A stretch of DNA of 40,438 nt from JALOAP01 sp964632355 (lineage in GTDB: Bacteria > Chloroflexota > Dehalococcoidia > Tepidiformales > Tepidiformaceae): the NCBI GenBank assembly GCA_964632355.1, contig CAZWBW010000013.1, positions 1 through 40,438 of the forward strand. The letters are read 5' to 3'. A program made the translations under genes and the position numbers. The notes beneath the pieces are model-generated. The model made no database searches. It was not told where the DNA came from and saw only the letters and a list, made by a program, of their open reading frames with translations. How positions within the stretch are numbered: position 1 is the first letter of the stretch; each line of letters begins with the position of its first letter. Below are positions 8,228 to 16,095 of this stretch, piece after piece.

Positions 8228-9856
8228 CTATTCGTCGACCCACACCTTGTGGTACTCGACCCAGCCGAGCGAGTTCCGCGGGATGTGAATCGCCTGGGAT
8301 TCGAAGTTCACGCCCACTGGTCGCGCAAGAATGAGGGCGAAAGCCCCGTCAAGGAACGCACGGTTGAACCGGTCGTAATCGGTGCCTCCATCGAGAATCG
8401 CCTGCCGAGCTTCCAGGTACTCCGGGTCGTCGTAATGAGTGACGGCACCGTCGAGAATCGTCGAAAACAGCAGACTTGTGCCCGGCGAAAGTGGCGATCC
8501 CGAGTCACCGAAACCGATCCACATGTTGTCGAGCTGGCCCTGGTAGTACCGGTCGAGCATGTTCTGGTACTCCAGCGGCTCGAATTCGATGTTGAGCCCG
8601 AGCTCCCGGCCCTCCTGCTGCAACAGCTGTGCGATGGCCGGCGAATACGCGCGGATCGGCAGCGTGTTCATGCGAATCGTGACCGGCGAACTCGGCGTGA
8701 CACCCGCCTCGCTCAGCAGGTCCCTGGCCCGGTCCAGGTCATAGATCGGCTCGTCAAGCTCGGGGTCGTAGGCCGGCGAGAACGTTGGCCACGGCAGTCG
8801 CCCCAGTTCGTCGAACCGCCCCAGGAAGTCCTCTTCCTTGTACCGCTCCCGGTCGAGCATAAACCCGATGGCCTGCCGCACCCGCTTATCCCGCAGCGGG
8901 TCCAGGTCCGTCCGGATGCCGAGCGGCGTCGTGCCGCCGGTCGAGGGTAGGACCACCGTCTCGAACTGGTCGTTGTCGTAGAACCGGATCGACTCCTCCG
9001 CCGAAAGCGCCGAATCATGGACCTCGCCGGTTTCCAGCGCGATCGCCAGCGCAGCCGCGTCGCTGTAAATCGTGTACTCGATGCGGTCCAGGTACGGCTC
9101 GCCGAGGTGGTACCGGTCGTACGCCTCGAGCGTCGCGCCGCGCACCGGGTCGAAGTTCGTCCAGCGGAATGCTCCCGTTCCGACCAACACGCCCGAGCCG
9201 ATCTGGTCGAACGTCTCCTCATCCGCCAGCCGGAACACGGCCATGAAGTCCAACACCGGCGCGTTTGGGCGGACGAGCGTCCACTCCATCGTGTAGTCGT
9301 CGATCACCTCGTACTCGGCGACCGGGTTCAACCGGTACCCGATCGACGTGCGCCACTTTTCGTCCTTGACCGCCTCGAGGTTGAACGCGATGTCCTTGGT
9401 CGTGAACTGGCGCCCCGAGTGCCAGTAGATGTCGTCCCGGATAACGAATCGAATCGTCTGCCCGTCCGGCGAAATCTCCCATTCCTTGGCGTGGTCCGGG
9501 ACGTAGGAAACGTCGTCCTCGGCAATCCGCACCAGGTTGCCCCAGATGAGCCCCGGGTCCCGGGCGGCCGCGTTGCCGCCGCCAGCGAGCGTTCCCGCAT
9601 CGATGTACGGCAGCGAAGCGAGCGCGATGTTGCCGCCTGCGCCCCGGCGCCATGTCCCGCCGCGCTTCGGCTCTTCCGTCTCTTGCTCCCTGGTGGCCTG
9701 CCCCGGAGGCGCCGCAGTTGCCGCATCGCCTCCATCGTCGTCGTCATCGTCGCCACATCCCACGAGTGGCAGCGCCGCTGCGCCAGTAATCGCCGCAGCG
9801 CCCCCGGCGAGGAACTTCCTCCGCCGGAACGGTCCAACGAGATTGCCCTTGCTCAT
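8228..9856 (-). CDS. ABC transporter substrate-binding lipoprotein (SBP family 5, Tat-exported)
   Basis: A 542-residue extracytoplasmic solute receptor of the peptide/nickel/oligosaccharide class (SBP_bac_5). The N-terminus carries a twin-arginine signal (RRRKFLAGG, residues 11-19), a hydrophobic stretch and the lipobox LVGC with Cys34. A run of six Asp and a flexible Thr/Glu-rich linker follow, before the binding domain starts near PKRGGTWRR. WEISPDGQTIRFVIRDDIYW is the standard family motif region, and RDLLSEAGV lies in the C-terminal lobe. The ATG at 9856 has AGGAGGGG just upstream. It is the first gene of the leftward cluster and is divergent from tetR, with a paired palindrome between them. 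The ligand cannot be deduced; the operon suggests a carboxylate that becomes a CoA ester. Confidence 0.93.
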   Translation of the reverse strand: MSKGNLVGPFRRRKFLAGGAAAITGAAALPLVGCGDDDDDDGGDAATAAPPGQATREQETEEPKRGGTWRRGAGGNIALASLPYIDAGTLAGGGNAAARDPGLIWGNLVRIAEDDVSYVPDHAKEWEISPDGQTIRFVIRDDIYWHSGRQFTTKDIAFNLEAVKDEKWRTSIGYRLNPVAEYEVIDDYTMEWTLVRPNAPVLDFMAVFRLADEETFDQIGSGVLVGTGAFRWTNFDPVRGATLEAYDRYHLGEPYLDRIEYTIYSDAAALAIALETGEVHDSALSAEESIRFYDNDQFETVVLPSTGGTTPLGIRTDLDPLRDKRVRQAIGFMLDRERYKEEDFLGRFDELGRLPWPTFSPAYDPELDEPIYDLDRARDLLSEAGVTPSSPVTIRMNTLPIRAYSPAIAQLLQQEGRELGLNIEFEPLEYQNMLDRYYQGQLDNMWIGFGDSGSPLSPGTSLLFSTILDGAVTHYDDPEYLEARQAILDGGTDYDRFNRAFLDGAFALILARPVGVNFESQAIHIPRNSLGWVEYHKVWVDE

Positions 9857-9916
9857 TTGCTCCCCTCCTGGCGGACCCGTCTGGCGGGTCTTGCACTGGA
9901 GGGCGTATCCTAGGCT

Positions 9917-9956
9917 ATCAAGCGCTCGGTAGGCAAGACGCTGCCGAGCGCTTGAT
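9917..9956. promoter_or_regulatory. Paired inverted operator-like site between the transporter operon and tetR
   Basis: The left arm, 9917-9932 (ATCAAGCGCTCGGTAG), and the right arm, 9941-9956, are reverse complements at 15 of 16 positions, separated by eight bases. Each arm is itself a partial palindrome around AGCGCT, as TetR operators usually are. The position between divergent tetR and the substrate-binding gene fits autoregulation and control of the catabolic operon. A terminator is unlikely here because both flanking genes point away. A related copy lies at 14282-14300. Confidence 0.7.
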
Positions 9957-10066
9957 CGATTCGAAAGCCTGCGGCCTACTTACCGTTCAGGCACAACCTG
10001 CTCCACGCAGCGACACGCGCGGGCCTACCATTCCGATACCGCAACAACGAGAGGACAATTTTCGAT

Positions 10067-10717
10067 ATGCCGACTGATTCGCCGACGACTACGGGGACGG
10101 ACCGTGCCGGCAGGCGCGACAATCGCTACGAGCTCATTCTCGACACGGCCGCTGCCCTCATCCACGAACGCGGTTACCAGGCCGTCTCGATGCGTGACCT
10201 CGCCCGCGAGGTCGGCATCAAGATGCCCTCCGTCTACCACCACTTCGAATCCAAAGAGCAGATCCTCTACGAGATCTCGAAGTCCACGATGGTGACGCTC
10301 ATCGAGCGAACCGCCAGTGTCCTCGACGCCATACCCGAGGCGCCAGTGGAAGAGCGACTCGCCGCCGCAATTCGCGTCGGCGTTCGCTTCCACATCGAAA
10401 AGCAGGCCGAATCAGGCGTCGTCCTCTCCGACGGGCGCAATCTGACAGGCGAGTACGGCGCCGAGTTCCGCGGGCTCATGAAGGACTACGAGCGGTTCTT
10501 CTACGACCTCATCGTCGAAGGTATGAAGAAGGGCGTCTTCGTCCAGCGCGACCCGACGATGGCGACCTACATCATCCTCAGCGCGCTCACCCGCATCAGC
10601 ATCTGGTACCGCCGCAACGGCCGCCTGAGCCCACAGGAGGTCGAGAACGAATACACGGCGTTGCTCGTGGGCATGCTGAACCCCGCCCGCACGAGCGAAC
10701 TCGCCGACGCTACCTGA
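10067..10717 (+). CDS. TetR/AcrR family transcriptional regulator
   Basis: A 216-residue regulator. The N-terminal HTH is clear: ILDTAAALIHERGYQAVSMR, then DLAREVGIKMPSVYHHFESK (residues about 23-65). The rest is an all-helical ligand and dimerisation domain, not identifiable from sequence alone. The ATG at 10067 lies about 12 bases after GAGAGGA. It is divergent from the ABC-importer/CoA-transferase operon and convergent with the acyl-CoA carboxylase gene. Copies of one palindromic motif lie upstream of both of those units. I infer local repression, possibly released by an acyl-CoA or the transported acid, as in many TetR regulators of acyl-CoA catabolism. The effector is not shown by the sequence. 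Confidence 0.93.
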   Translation: MPTDSPTTTGTDRAGRRDNRYELILDTAAALIHERGYQAVSMRDLAREVGIKMPSVYHHFESKEQILYEISKSTMVTLIERTASVLDAIPEAPVEERLAAAIRVGVRFHIEKQAESGVVLSDGRNLTGEYGAEFRGLMKDYERFFYDLIVEGMKKGVFVQRDPTMATYIILSALTRISIWYRRNGRLSPQEVENEYTALLVGMLNPARTSELADAT

Positions 10718-10729
10718 CCGCTGGATCCA

Positions 10730-10756
10730 GGCGGCCGGGACGTGAGCCCGGCCGCC
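10730..10756. terminator. Hairpin between convergent tetR and acyl-CoA carboxylase genes
   Basis: A perfect 10-bp stem (GGCGGCCGGG at 10730-10739 with its complement at 10747-10756) encloses a 7-base loop. It lies in the 51-base gap between two convergent stop codons. No clear T-run follows on either strand, so it may block read-through in both directions without being a classical intrinsic terminator. Confidence 0.6.
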
Positions 10757-10768
10757 CACCGCGCACTG

Positions 10769-13700
10769 TTACCAGGTGTCGATATTGCGCCGCTTCTTCC
10801 CCTCACGCTGGGGCGGCCAGCGCACCGAGTCGAGGGCGTTCAACACCCACTTCCGTGAATCCGCCGGGTCGATGACGTCGTCCACCGCGAACGACACGCC
10901 CGACTGGATCGCCTTGCTCCGTTCGTACGCACGCGCCACCAGCTCGTTGTACCGCGCGAGCCGCTTCTCCGGGTCCTCGATGGCCGCCAACTCGGCCCGG
11001 TAGCCCAGCTTCACCTGCCCTTCGAGGCCCATACCGCCGAACTCACCCGTCGGCCACGACACCGCGAAGAACGGCTCCTTGAAGCTCCCGCCGGCCATCG
11101 CCTGCGCCCCGAGCCCATAGCCCTTTCGCAGCACGATCGTCATGTGCGGGATGGTCAGGTTCGCCCCTGTCACGAAGATCCGGCTGCAGTGGCGAACGAG
11201 CGCCGTCTTCTCGACCTCTGGGCCGACCATCATGCCCGGCGTGTCCATCAGCACCAGCAGCGGGATGTCGAACGCATCCAGCAGCTGCATGAACCGCGCC
11301 GCCTTGTCCGAGCCGTCACTGTCGATCGCCCCGCCGAGGTGCGCCGGGTTGTTCGCGAGCACCCCGATCGGCCGCCCCTCGATCCGGATGAGCGCTGTCA
11401 CCATTCCGTGGCCGAACCCGCGCCGGAGTTCCAGCACGGAGTCCTTGTCCGCCAGCGTCTCGATCACCTTCCGGACGTCGTACACCCGCAGGCGGTTTTC
11501 CGGCACGGCGAAGCGTAGCAGCCGCTGGTCCTCGCACTCCCACTCCTTGATCGGCCCCTGGAAGTACGACAGGTACTTCTTCGCGACCTGCACAGCCTCG
11601 GCTTCGTCCTCGACCGCGATGTCCACCACGCCGTTCGCGACCTGCACGTCCAGCGGGCCGACCTCTTCGGGGGCGAACACGCCGAGTCCGCCGCCTTCGA
11701 TCATCGCGGGGCCGCCCATCCCGATGTTCGAGCCTTTCGTCGCGATGATGACGTCGCAGCACCCGAGCAGTGCCGCGTTGCCGGCGAAACACCGTCCCGA
11801 CGTGATGCCCACGAGCGGCACCAGTCCGCTCAGGCGTGCCATCGTCGCGAAGGTCGGCGTATCCAGCGGCCGCCCGGCGCCGACATCCGGCCCGTCCGAA
11901 ACGGCGCGCCCGCCCTCGCGCTTGCCGCCAGTGCCGGCCCGGCCGCCGCCGCCTTCAGTGAAGAACACCACCGGCATCCGCCACTTCTCCGCCAGCTCGA
12001 GCATCCGGTCGGTTTTCGGGTGATTCAGCGCACCCTGGGTCCCGGCCAGCACCGTGTAGTCGTACGCCAGCACCACGGCCTTGCTCGTCGGCGGGTCGAA
12101 GTACTTCCCGTTGATTTGCCCGACGCCGCACACCATCCCGTCGCCTGGGAACTTCCGGATCACCTCCTCGATCGGGAGGCCGGTGCCCGGCGTCAGCGCC
12201 AGCTGTCCGTGCTCCACGAACGTGCCCGGGTCGCAAAGGTCGTCGATGTTCTCGCGCGCCGTGCGCTGCCCCGTCTTTCGCCGCTTTGCAACTGCATCGG
12301 GCCGCGCCTCGTCGAGCGTGATGGCGTGCCGGTCGAGCACCAGCTTCAGGTCATCGCGAATGTGGTCGAGGTCCAGGTGCTGGCGCTCGTCCTCCGCTTC
12401 CTCCTGCACTTCCGCCGGCTCGATGAACACCAGCGGGTGTCCTTCGACGATGGTGTCTCCCGGCCGCGCCAGGATACGCGCTACCACGCCGGCCACCGTT
12501 GCGGAGACGATGTGCTCCATCTTCATCGCCTCCATCACCAGCACCTGCTGGCCCTTGCGAACCGTGTCCCCTTCCTCGACATCGATCTGCACGATCGTGC
12601 CCTGCATCGGAGCGGGGACAGCCACCTGGCCCTCGGGTGCTTCCAGCCCCGAATCGGTCGACTCGGCAGTCGCGGCCTCTCGCCGGCTCCGCCCGAATTC
12701 GAGCACAGCCAGCGGGTCGTTCGACTGCAGCCGCGCTCCAGCGAACCCGATCTCCGGCAGCTTCGGCCCCCCCGCCGGCTTGGCGAAGTAGAGCGGCTGG
12801 TGCTCCGCTCCCTCCGCGCCGACGAGCTCGGCGATGTGGTCGTCGACGAACCGCGTGTACACGTCCCCCGCCATGAACGACGGGTGCCGCATGAGGTTTT
12901 GGAGGAACGGGATGTTCGTCTGCACGCCCTCGATGCGCGTCTCTCGCAGCGCCCGGTACGCCTTCGACACGACATCCTCGAATCGCTCCGAAGGCGTATG
13001 CACGATCACCTTCGCAAGGAGGGAATCGTATCGCGGGCTCGTTCGATACCCTGCGTACCCGAACGTGTCCGTGCGGAATCCCGGCCCCGAGGGCGTCTCG
13101 AAGGCGGTCAGCACTCCCCCGCTCGGGCGCGTGTTCCCGTCCTTGTCGAGCGTCTCCATGTTCACCCGCGCCTGCAGCGCGAAGCCGCGCGGCGTTGGGA
13201 CCGACGCCTGCAGCAGCCCCAGTTCGCTGAGCGACTTCCCCGCCGCCAGTTCGAACTGCACCCGCACCAGGTCGAGCGCCAGCACCTGCTCCGTGACCGT
13301 GTGCTCCACCTGCAGCCGGGGGTTGGTTTCGATAAACGCGAAGAAGGAATCGTCCGAGAGCGACCGCGCGTCAACGAGGAATTCGAACGTGCCAATGTTG
13401 TCATAATTCGCAGCCTCGGCCATGCGCACCGCTGCGGTCAGGATGCGCTGGCGAAGCCCGCCCGGTAGCCCCGCGCTCGGTGCGATCTCCACCACCTTCT
13501 GGTAGCGCCGCTGGATGCTGCACTCCCGCTCCCACAGGTGGCTTACCGCGCCCGTGCCATCGCCGACCACCTGCACCTCGATATGCCGCGCCCGCGGAAT
13601 GAGGAGTTCGGCGTACAGGTCGCCGTTACCGAACGCCGCCTTCGCTTCCGACTGGCAGCGCGTAAACGCCTCGTCCAGCTCTTCGAGCGAACGAACCGCC

Positions 13701-14209
13701 CGCGCCCCGCGTCCGCCACCGCCCGCGACCGCCTTGAGCATGATGCCCCGGCCTTCGCCGGCCGATCGGAAGAACTCCCGCGCGGCCTCCAGCGTCACCG
13801 GGCTCGCAGTTCCCGGGAGCACCGGCACCCCGGCCCGCTCCGCCAGGTCCCGCGCCTTCACCTTGTCCCCGAAGAGCTCCAGTGTCTCGGCGCTCGGACC
13901 GATAAACCGAATGCCCTCTTCCGCGCAGCGTCGGGCGAACGCCGCATTTTCCGCGAGAAACCCGTATCCAGGGTGAATCGCATCGCAGCCCGCTTCCTTC
14001 GCTACCGCGATGATCTGCTCCGCGTCGAGGTACGCCGCTGGTCCGCTTCCCTTGAGCGCGACCGCATCGTCCGCCTTTCGCGTGTGCAGCGACTCCGCGT
14101 CATCCTCCGAGTACACCGCGACCGAAGGGATTCCCAGCTCCGCGGCCGCCCGCGCGATCCGGATGGCGATTTCCCCCCGGTTCGCGATCAGCACTCTCGA
14201 AAATCCCAT
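10769..14209 (-). CDS. Single-chain biotin-dependent acyl-CoA carboxylase (BC-BCCP-CT)
   Basis: A 1146-residue multidomain carboxylase. Residues about 1-450 are biotin carboxylase: FSRVLIANRGEIAIRIARAA, the ATP-grasp loop KAVAGGGGRGARAVR, ECSIQRRYQK and ETNPRLQVEHTVTE. A biotin carboxyl carrier domain follows with EAMKMEH (biotinyl Lys about 563). From about 630 to the end is a carboxyltransferase combining beta-like and alpha-like halves (GTQGALNHPKTDRMLE, then VLANNPAHLGGAIDSDGSDK and LMDTPGMMVGPEVE). It would carboxylate an acyl-CoA in the cytoplasm. This layout resembles the long-chain acyl-CoA carboxylases known from some Actinobacteria. Whether the substrate is acetyl-, propionyl- or a longer CoA cannot be read. 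ATG at 14209 follows GGAGGAG. Confidence 0.93.
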   Translation of the reverse strand: MGFSRVLIANRGEIAIRIARAAAELGIPSVAVYSEDDAESLHTRKADDAVALKGSGPAAYLDAEQIIAVAKEAGCDAIHPGYGFLAENAAFARRCAEEGIRFIGPSAETLELFGDKVKARDLAERAGVPVLPGTASPVTLEAAREFFRSAGEGRGIMLKAVAGGGGRGARAVRSLEELDEAFTRCQSEAKAAFGNGDLYAELLIPRARHIEVQVVGDGTGAVSHLWERECSIQRRYQKVVEIAPSAGLPGGLRQRILTAAVRMAEAANYDNIGTFEFLVDARSLSDDSFFAFIETNPRLQVEHTVTEQVLALDLVRVQFELAAGKSLSELGLLQASVPTPRGFALQARVNMETLDKDGNTRPSGGVLTAFETPSGPGFRTDTFGYAGYRTSPRYDSLLAKVIVHTPSERFEDVVSKAYRALRETRIEGVQTNIPFLQNLMRHPSFMAGDVYTRFVDDHIAELVGAEGAEHQPLYFAKPAGGPKLPEIGFAGARLQSNDPLAVLEFGRSRREAATAESTDSGLEAPEGQVAVPAPMQGTIVQIDVEEGDTVRKGQQVLVMEAMKMEHIVSATVAGVVARILARPGDTIVEGHPLVFIEPAEVQEEAEDERQHLDLDHIRDDLKLVLDRHAITLDEARPDAVAKRRKTGQRTARENIDDLCDPGTFVEHGQLALTPGTGLPIEEVIRKFPGDGMVCGVGQINGKYFDPPTSKAVVLAYDYTVLAGTQGALNHPKTDRMLELAEKWRMPVVFFTEGGGGRAGTGGKREGGRAVSDGPDVGAGRPLDTPTFATMARLSGLVPLVGITSGRCFAGNAALLGCCDVIIATKGSNIGMGGPAMIEGGGLGVFAPEEVGPLDVQVANGVVDIAVEDEAEAVQVAKKYLSYFQGPIKEWECEDQRLLRFAVPENRLRVYDVRKVIETLADKDSVLELRRGFGHGMVTALIRIEGRPIGVLANNPAHLGGAIDSDGSDKAARFMQLLDAFDIPLLVLMDTPGMMVGPEVEKTALVRHCSRIFVTGANLTIPHMTIVLRKGYGLGAQAMAGGSFKEPFFAVSWPTGEFGGMGLEGQVKLGYRAELAAIEDPEKRLARYNELVARAYERSKAIQSGVSFAVDDVIDPADSRKWVLNALDSVRWPPQREGKKRRNIDTW

Positions 14210-14281
14210 GCATGCTCCTCCTTCGCCCGGCTAGCGGCGACATCTTCCGAATTCTCCCGCCATCTACGGTTGTCGCATTAT

Positions 14282-14300
14282 GAACGAACGCTCGGTAGGC
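14282..14300. promoter_or_regulatory. Operator-like site upstream of the acyl-CoA carboxylase gene
   Basis: GAACGAACGCTCGGTAGGC shares its last 12 bases exactly with the left arm of the tetR-proximal palindrome (9923-9934) and has the same partial dyad around GCGYTYG when read on the reverse strand. It lies 73 bases upstream of the carboxylase start. I infer control by the same TetR regulator. Confidence 0.5.
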
Positions 14301-14427
14301 TGCCACCTGCACCCGCCCCCTTGCTCCCAGTGGCGGATCGGAACCCTTGCATGCACGACTCGGTCAAGCGTCCGAGCGCGGCACGGCCGCTGGTCTGGTC
14401 GCTCCGCATCCCACTCCCCCACCCGTT

Positions 14428-14433
14428 TACACT
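14428..14433 (+). promoter_or_regulatory. TANNNT -10 box (TACACT), six bases before the start codon
   Basis: TACACT ends six bases before the ATG at 14440 and there is no Shine-Dalgarno sequence. Transcription would begin at or beside the A of ATG, so the mRNA would be leaderless. No clear -35 box is visible. Confidence 0.55.
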
Positions 14434-14439
14434 GTCACC

Positions 14440-15540
14440 ATGCGAATCCTCGCCATCGATGTGGGTACCGGCACGCAGGACATCCTGGTCTTCGACTCCG
14501 ACCGTGCCATCGAGAACAGCGTCAAGATGGTCCTGCCGTCGCCCACCGAAATCGCCGCCCGCCGCATCCGCCGTGCTACCGCACAGCAACGTCCCGTGGT
14601 CCTTTCCGGCGTCGTCGCGGGTGGCGGCCCGAACGCATGGGCGCTCGAAGACCACCTCCGCGCAGGCGGTAAGGCGTTCGCCACACCTGAGGCCGCCCAG
14701 ACCTTCGACGACGACCTCGACCGCGTTCGCGCGCTCGGCGTCGAGATCGTCTCCAGCGACGAAGCCGGCCGTATCGACGGCGAACACATCGTCCTGCGCG
14801 ACCTCGACCTCGACACAATCCGCACCGCGCTCGCTGCGTTCGAAGAGCCGACCCAGTTCGATGGCATCGCACTCGGCTGCCTCGACCACGGCGCCGCCCC
14901 GCCAGACGTCTCCGACCGCATCTTCCGGTTCGATCACCTGCGCCGCATCGTCGAAGCCCGCAACGACCTGCTCGCATTCGCCACGCCCGGCGAGAACCTG
15001 CCCGGCTACCTCACGCGCGCCCGGGCGATGGTCGCCTCTGCCGGCAGCGAAGCGCCTATCGCGTTCATGGACACAGGTCCTGCCGCCGCCCTCGGCGCAC
15101 TCCACGACGAGCGTGTCGCGAGCGCGCCCGAGCAGCTCGTGCTAAACCTCGGCAACATGCACCTGCTCGCGTTCCATCTTCGCGGCCGGCAGGTCGCCAG
15201 CCTGTTCGAACACCACACCGGCGAAGTCACCGCAGCTCAGATCGAAGAGTTCGCCGTCGGCCTCGCCGAAGGCACTTTGCGCCACGAAGATGTGTTCGAC
15301 ACCAAGGGACACGGCGCGTACCACGCAGACCGCAGCATCGTCGCTGCTCGCGTTCCCCCGGTCGTCGCGCTCACCGGTCCCCAGCGCGAGAAGATCCGTG
15401 GCTCGCGTCTCGGCCCCTACTTCGCCGCGCCCTTCGGCGACATGATGATCAGCGGCTGCTTCGGCCTGCTGCGCGGGTTCGCCGAGGTCTACCCCGAAGC
15501 CCGCGACGCCGTCGAATCGCGGCTCGGCCCGCTGCCGTGA
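14440..15540 (+). CDS. DUF1786 family protein (ASKHA fold, annotated elsewhere as PFL-activase-like)
   Basis: A 366-residue protein recognised as DUF1786. The N-terminus, RILAIDVGTGTQDILVFD, is the phosphate-binding beta-hairpin of the actin/hexokinase/Hsp70 (ASKHA) fold. IAFMDTGPAAALGALHD and LVLNLGNMHLLAF are the matching later phosphate and adenosine segments. Members are sometimes labelled putative pyruvate formate-lyase activating enzyme, but nothing here resembles a radical-SAM enzyme and that label looks wrong. The true role is unknown. The ATG at 14440 fits the start of homology and a TANNNT box six bases upstream; longer in-frame versions have no homology. Its stop overlaps the DinB start (TGATG), so the two are coupled. 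Confidence 0.85.
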   Translation: MRILAIDVGTGTQDILVFDSDRAIENSVKMVLPSPTEIAARRIRRATAQQRPVVLSGVVAGGGPNAWALEDHLRAGGKAFATPEAAQTFDDDLDRVRALGVEIVSSDEAGRIDGEHIVLRDLDLDTIRTALAAFEEPTQFDGIALGCLDHGAAPPDVSDRIFRFDHLRRIVEARNDLLAFATPGENLPGYLTRARAMVASAGSEAPIAFMDTGPAAALGALHDERVASAPEQLVLNLGNMHLLAFHLRGRQVASLFEHHTGEVTAAQIEEFAVGLAEGTLRHEDVFDTKGHGAYHADRSIVAARVPPVVALTGPQREKIRGSRLGPYFAAPFGDMMISGCFGLLRGFAEVYPEARDAVESRLGPLP

Positions 15541-16094
15541 TGCTTGCCGAACTCGCCGTCATCGCCGGCCGCGCCGCCGCTGCCCGCTACTCGCTCGAAG
15601 CCCTGCTCGACGTCGTCCCCGACGACTACTGGGTTCGCCGTGCCGAAGGCGAAGCCTGGTCCGCGTACGACCATCTTGCGCACCTCGCCACCATCGACGA
15701 GCCGATGCGGCAGATGCTCGAGGAGGCGAACGCCGGCGCTTCGACGCTGCTTCCCTATGGCGCCGAAACCGGTGGCGACGCGCTCGCTCGCCGCGAATCC
15801 CTCATGCTCACCGTCTCCGGCGAGTCGGTTGAATCCCTTCGCGCACGCATGACCTCGAACCGCGAGGCCCTCCTCGAAGTCTTCCACACCCTGCAGCCTG
15901 GGGCACTCGATGCCAGCGTCATCCTGCCCGGCCTCGTGAACGCGTGGGGCCAGCCCGTCGCCATCTCCCTGCGACACTACCTGGTCAACTGGGCGGCGCA
16001 CGACACCGAGCACGCCGAAGCCATCCGCCAGGCCATCACCAGGCCACCATCCCCGGGCGATCTCGCGCTCGCAGCACAACGCCGGCGCAAGTAG
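15540..16094 (+). CDS. DinB-like four-helix metal-binding protein
   Basis: A 184-residue DinB/YfiT superfamily protein. The metal-ligand pattern is visible: His in WSAYDHLAHLATIDEP and the HDTEHAEAI motif (H-x3-H) in the last helix. The family includes thiol-dependent S-transferases and many members of unknown role. The start is taken as ATG 15540, overlapping the upstream TGA; GTG at 15537 is an alternative. It is translationally coupled to the DUF1786 gene and stops one base short of the convergent diguanylate cyclase. The family call is fairly sure; the substrate is unknown. Confidence 0.85.
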   Translation: MLAELAVIAGRAAAARYSLEALLDVVPDDYWVRRAEGEAWSAYDHLAHLATIDEPMRQMLEEANAGASTLLPYGAETGGDALARRESLMLTVSGESVESLRARMTSNREALLEVFHTLQPGALDASVILPGLVNAWGQPVAISLRHYLVNWAAHDTEHAEAIRQAITRPPSPGDLALAAQRRRK

Positions 16095-16095
16095 C

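Noticed and set aside
12020..13468. 482-codon plus-strand frame opposite the carboxylase
   Set aside because: Low-complexity Arg/His/Val-rich translation on the strand opposite a well-defined multidomain enzyme.
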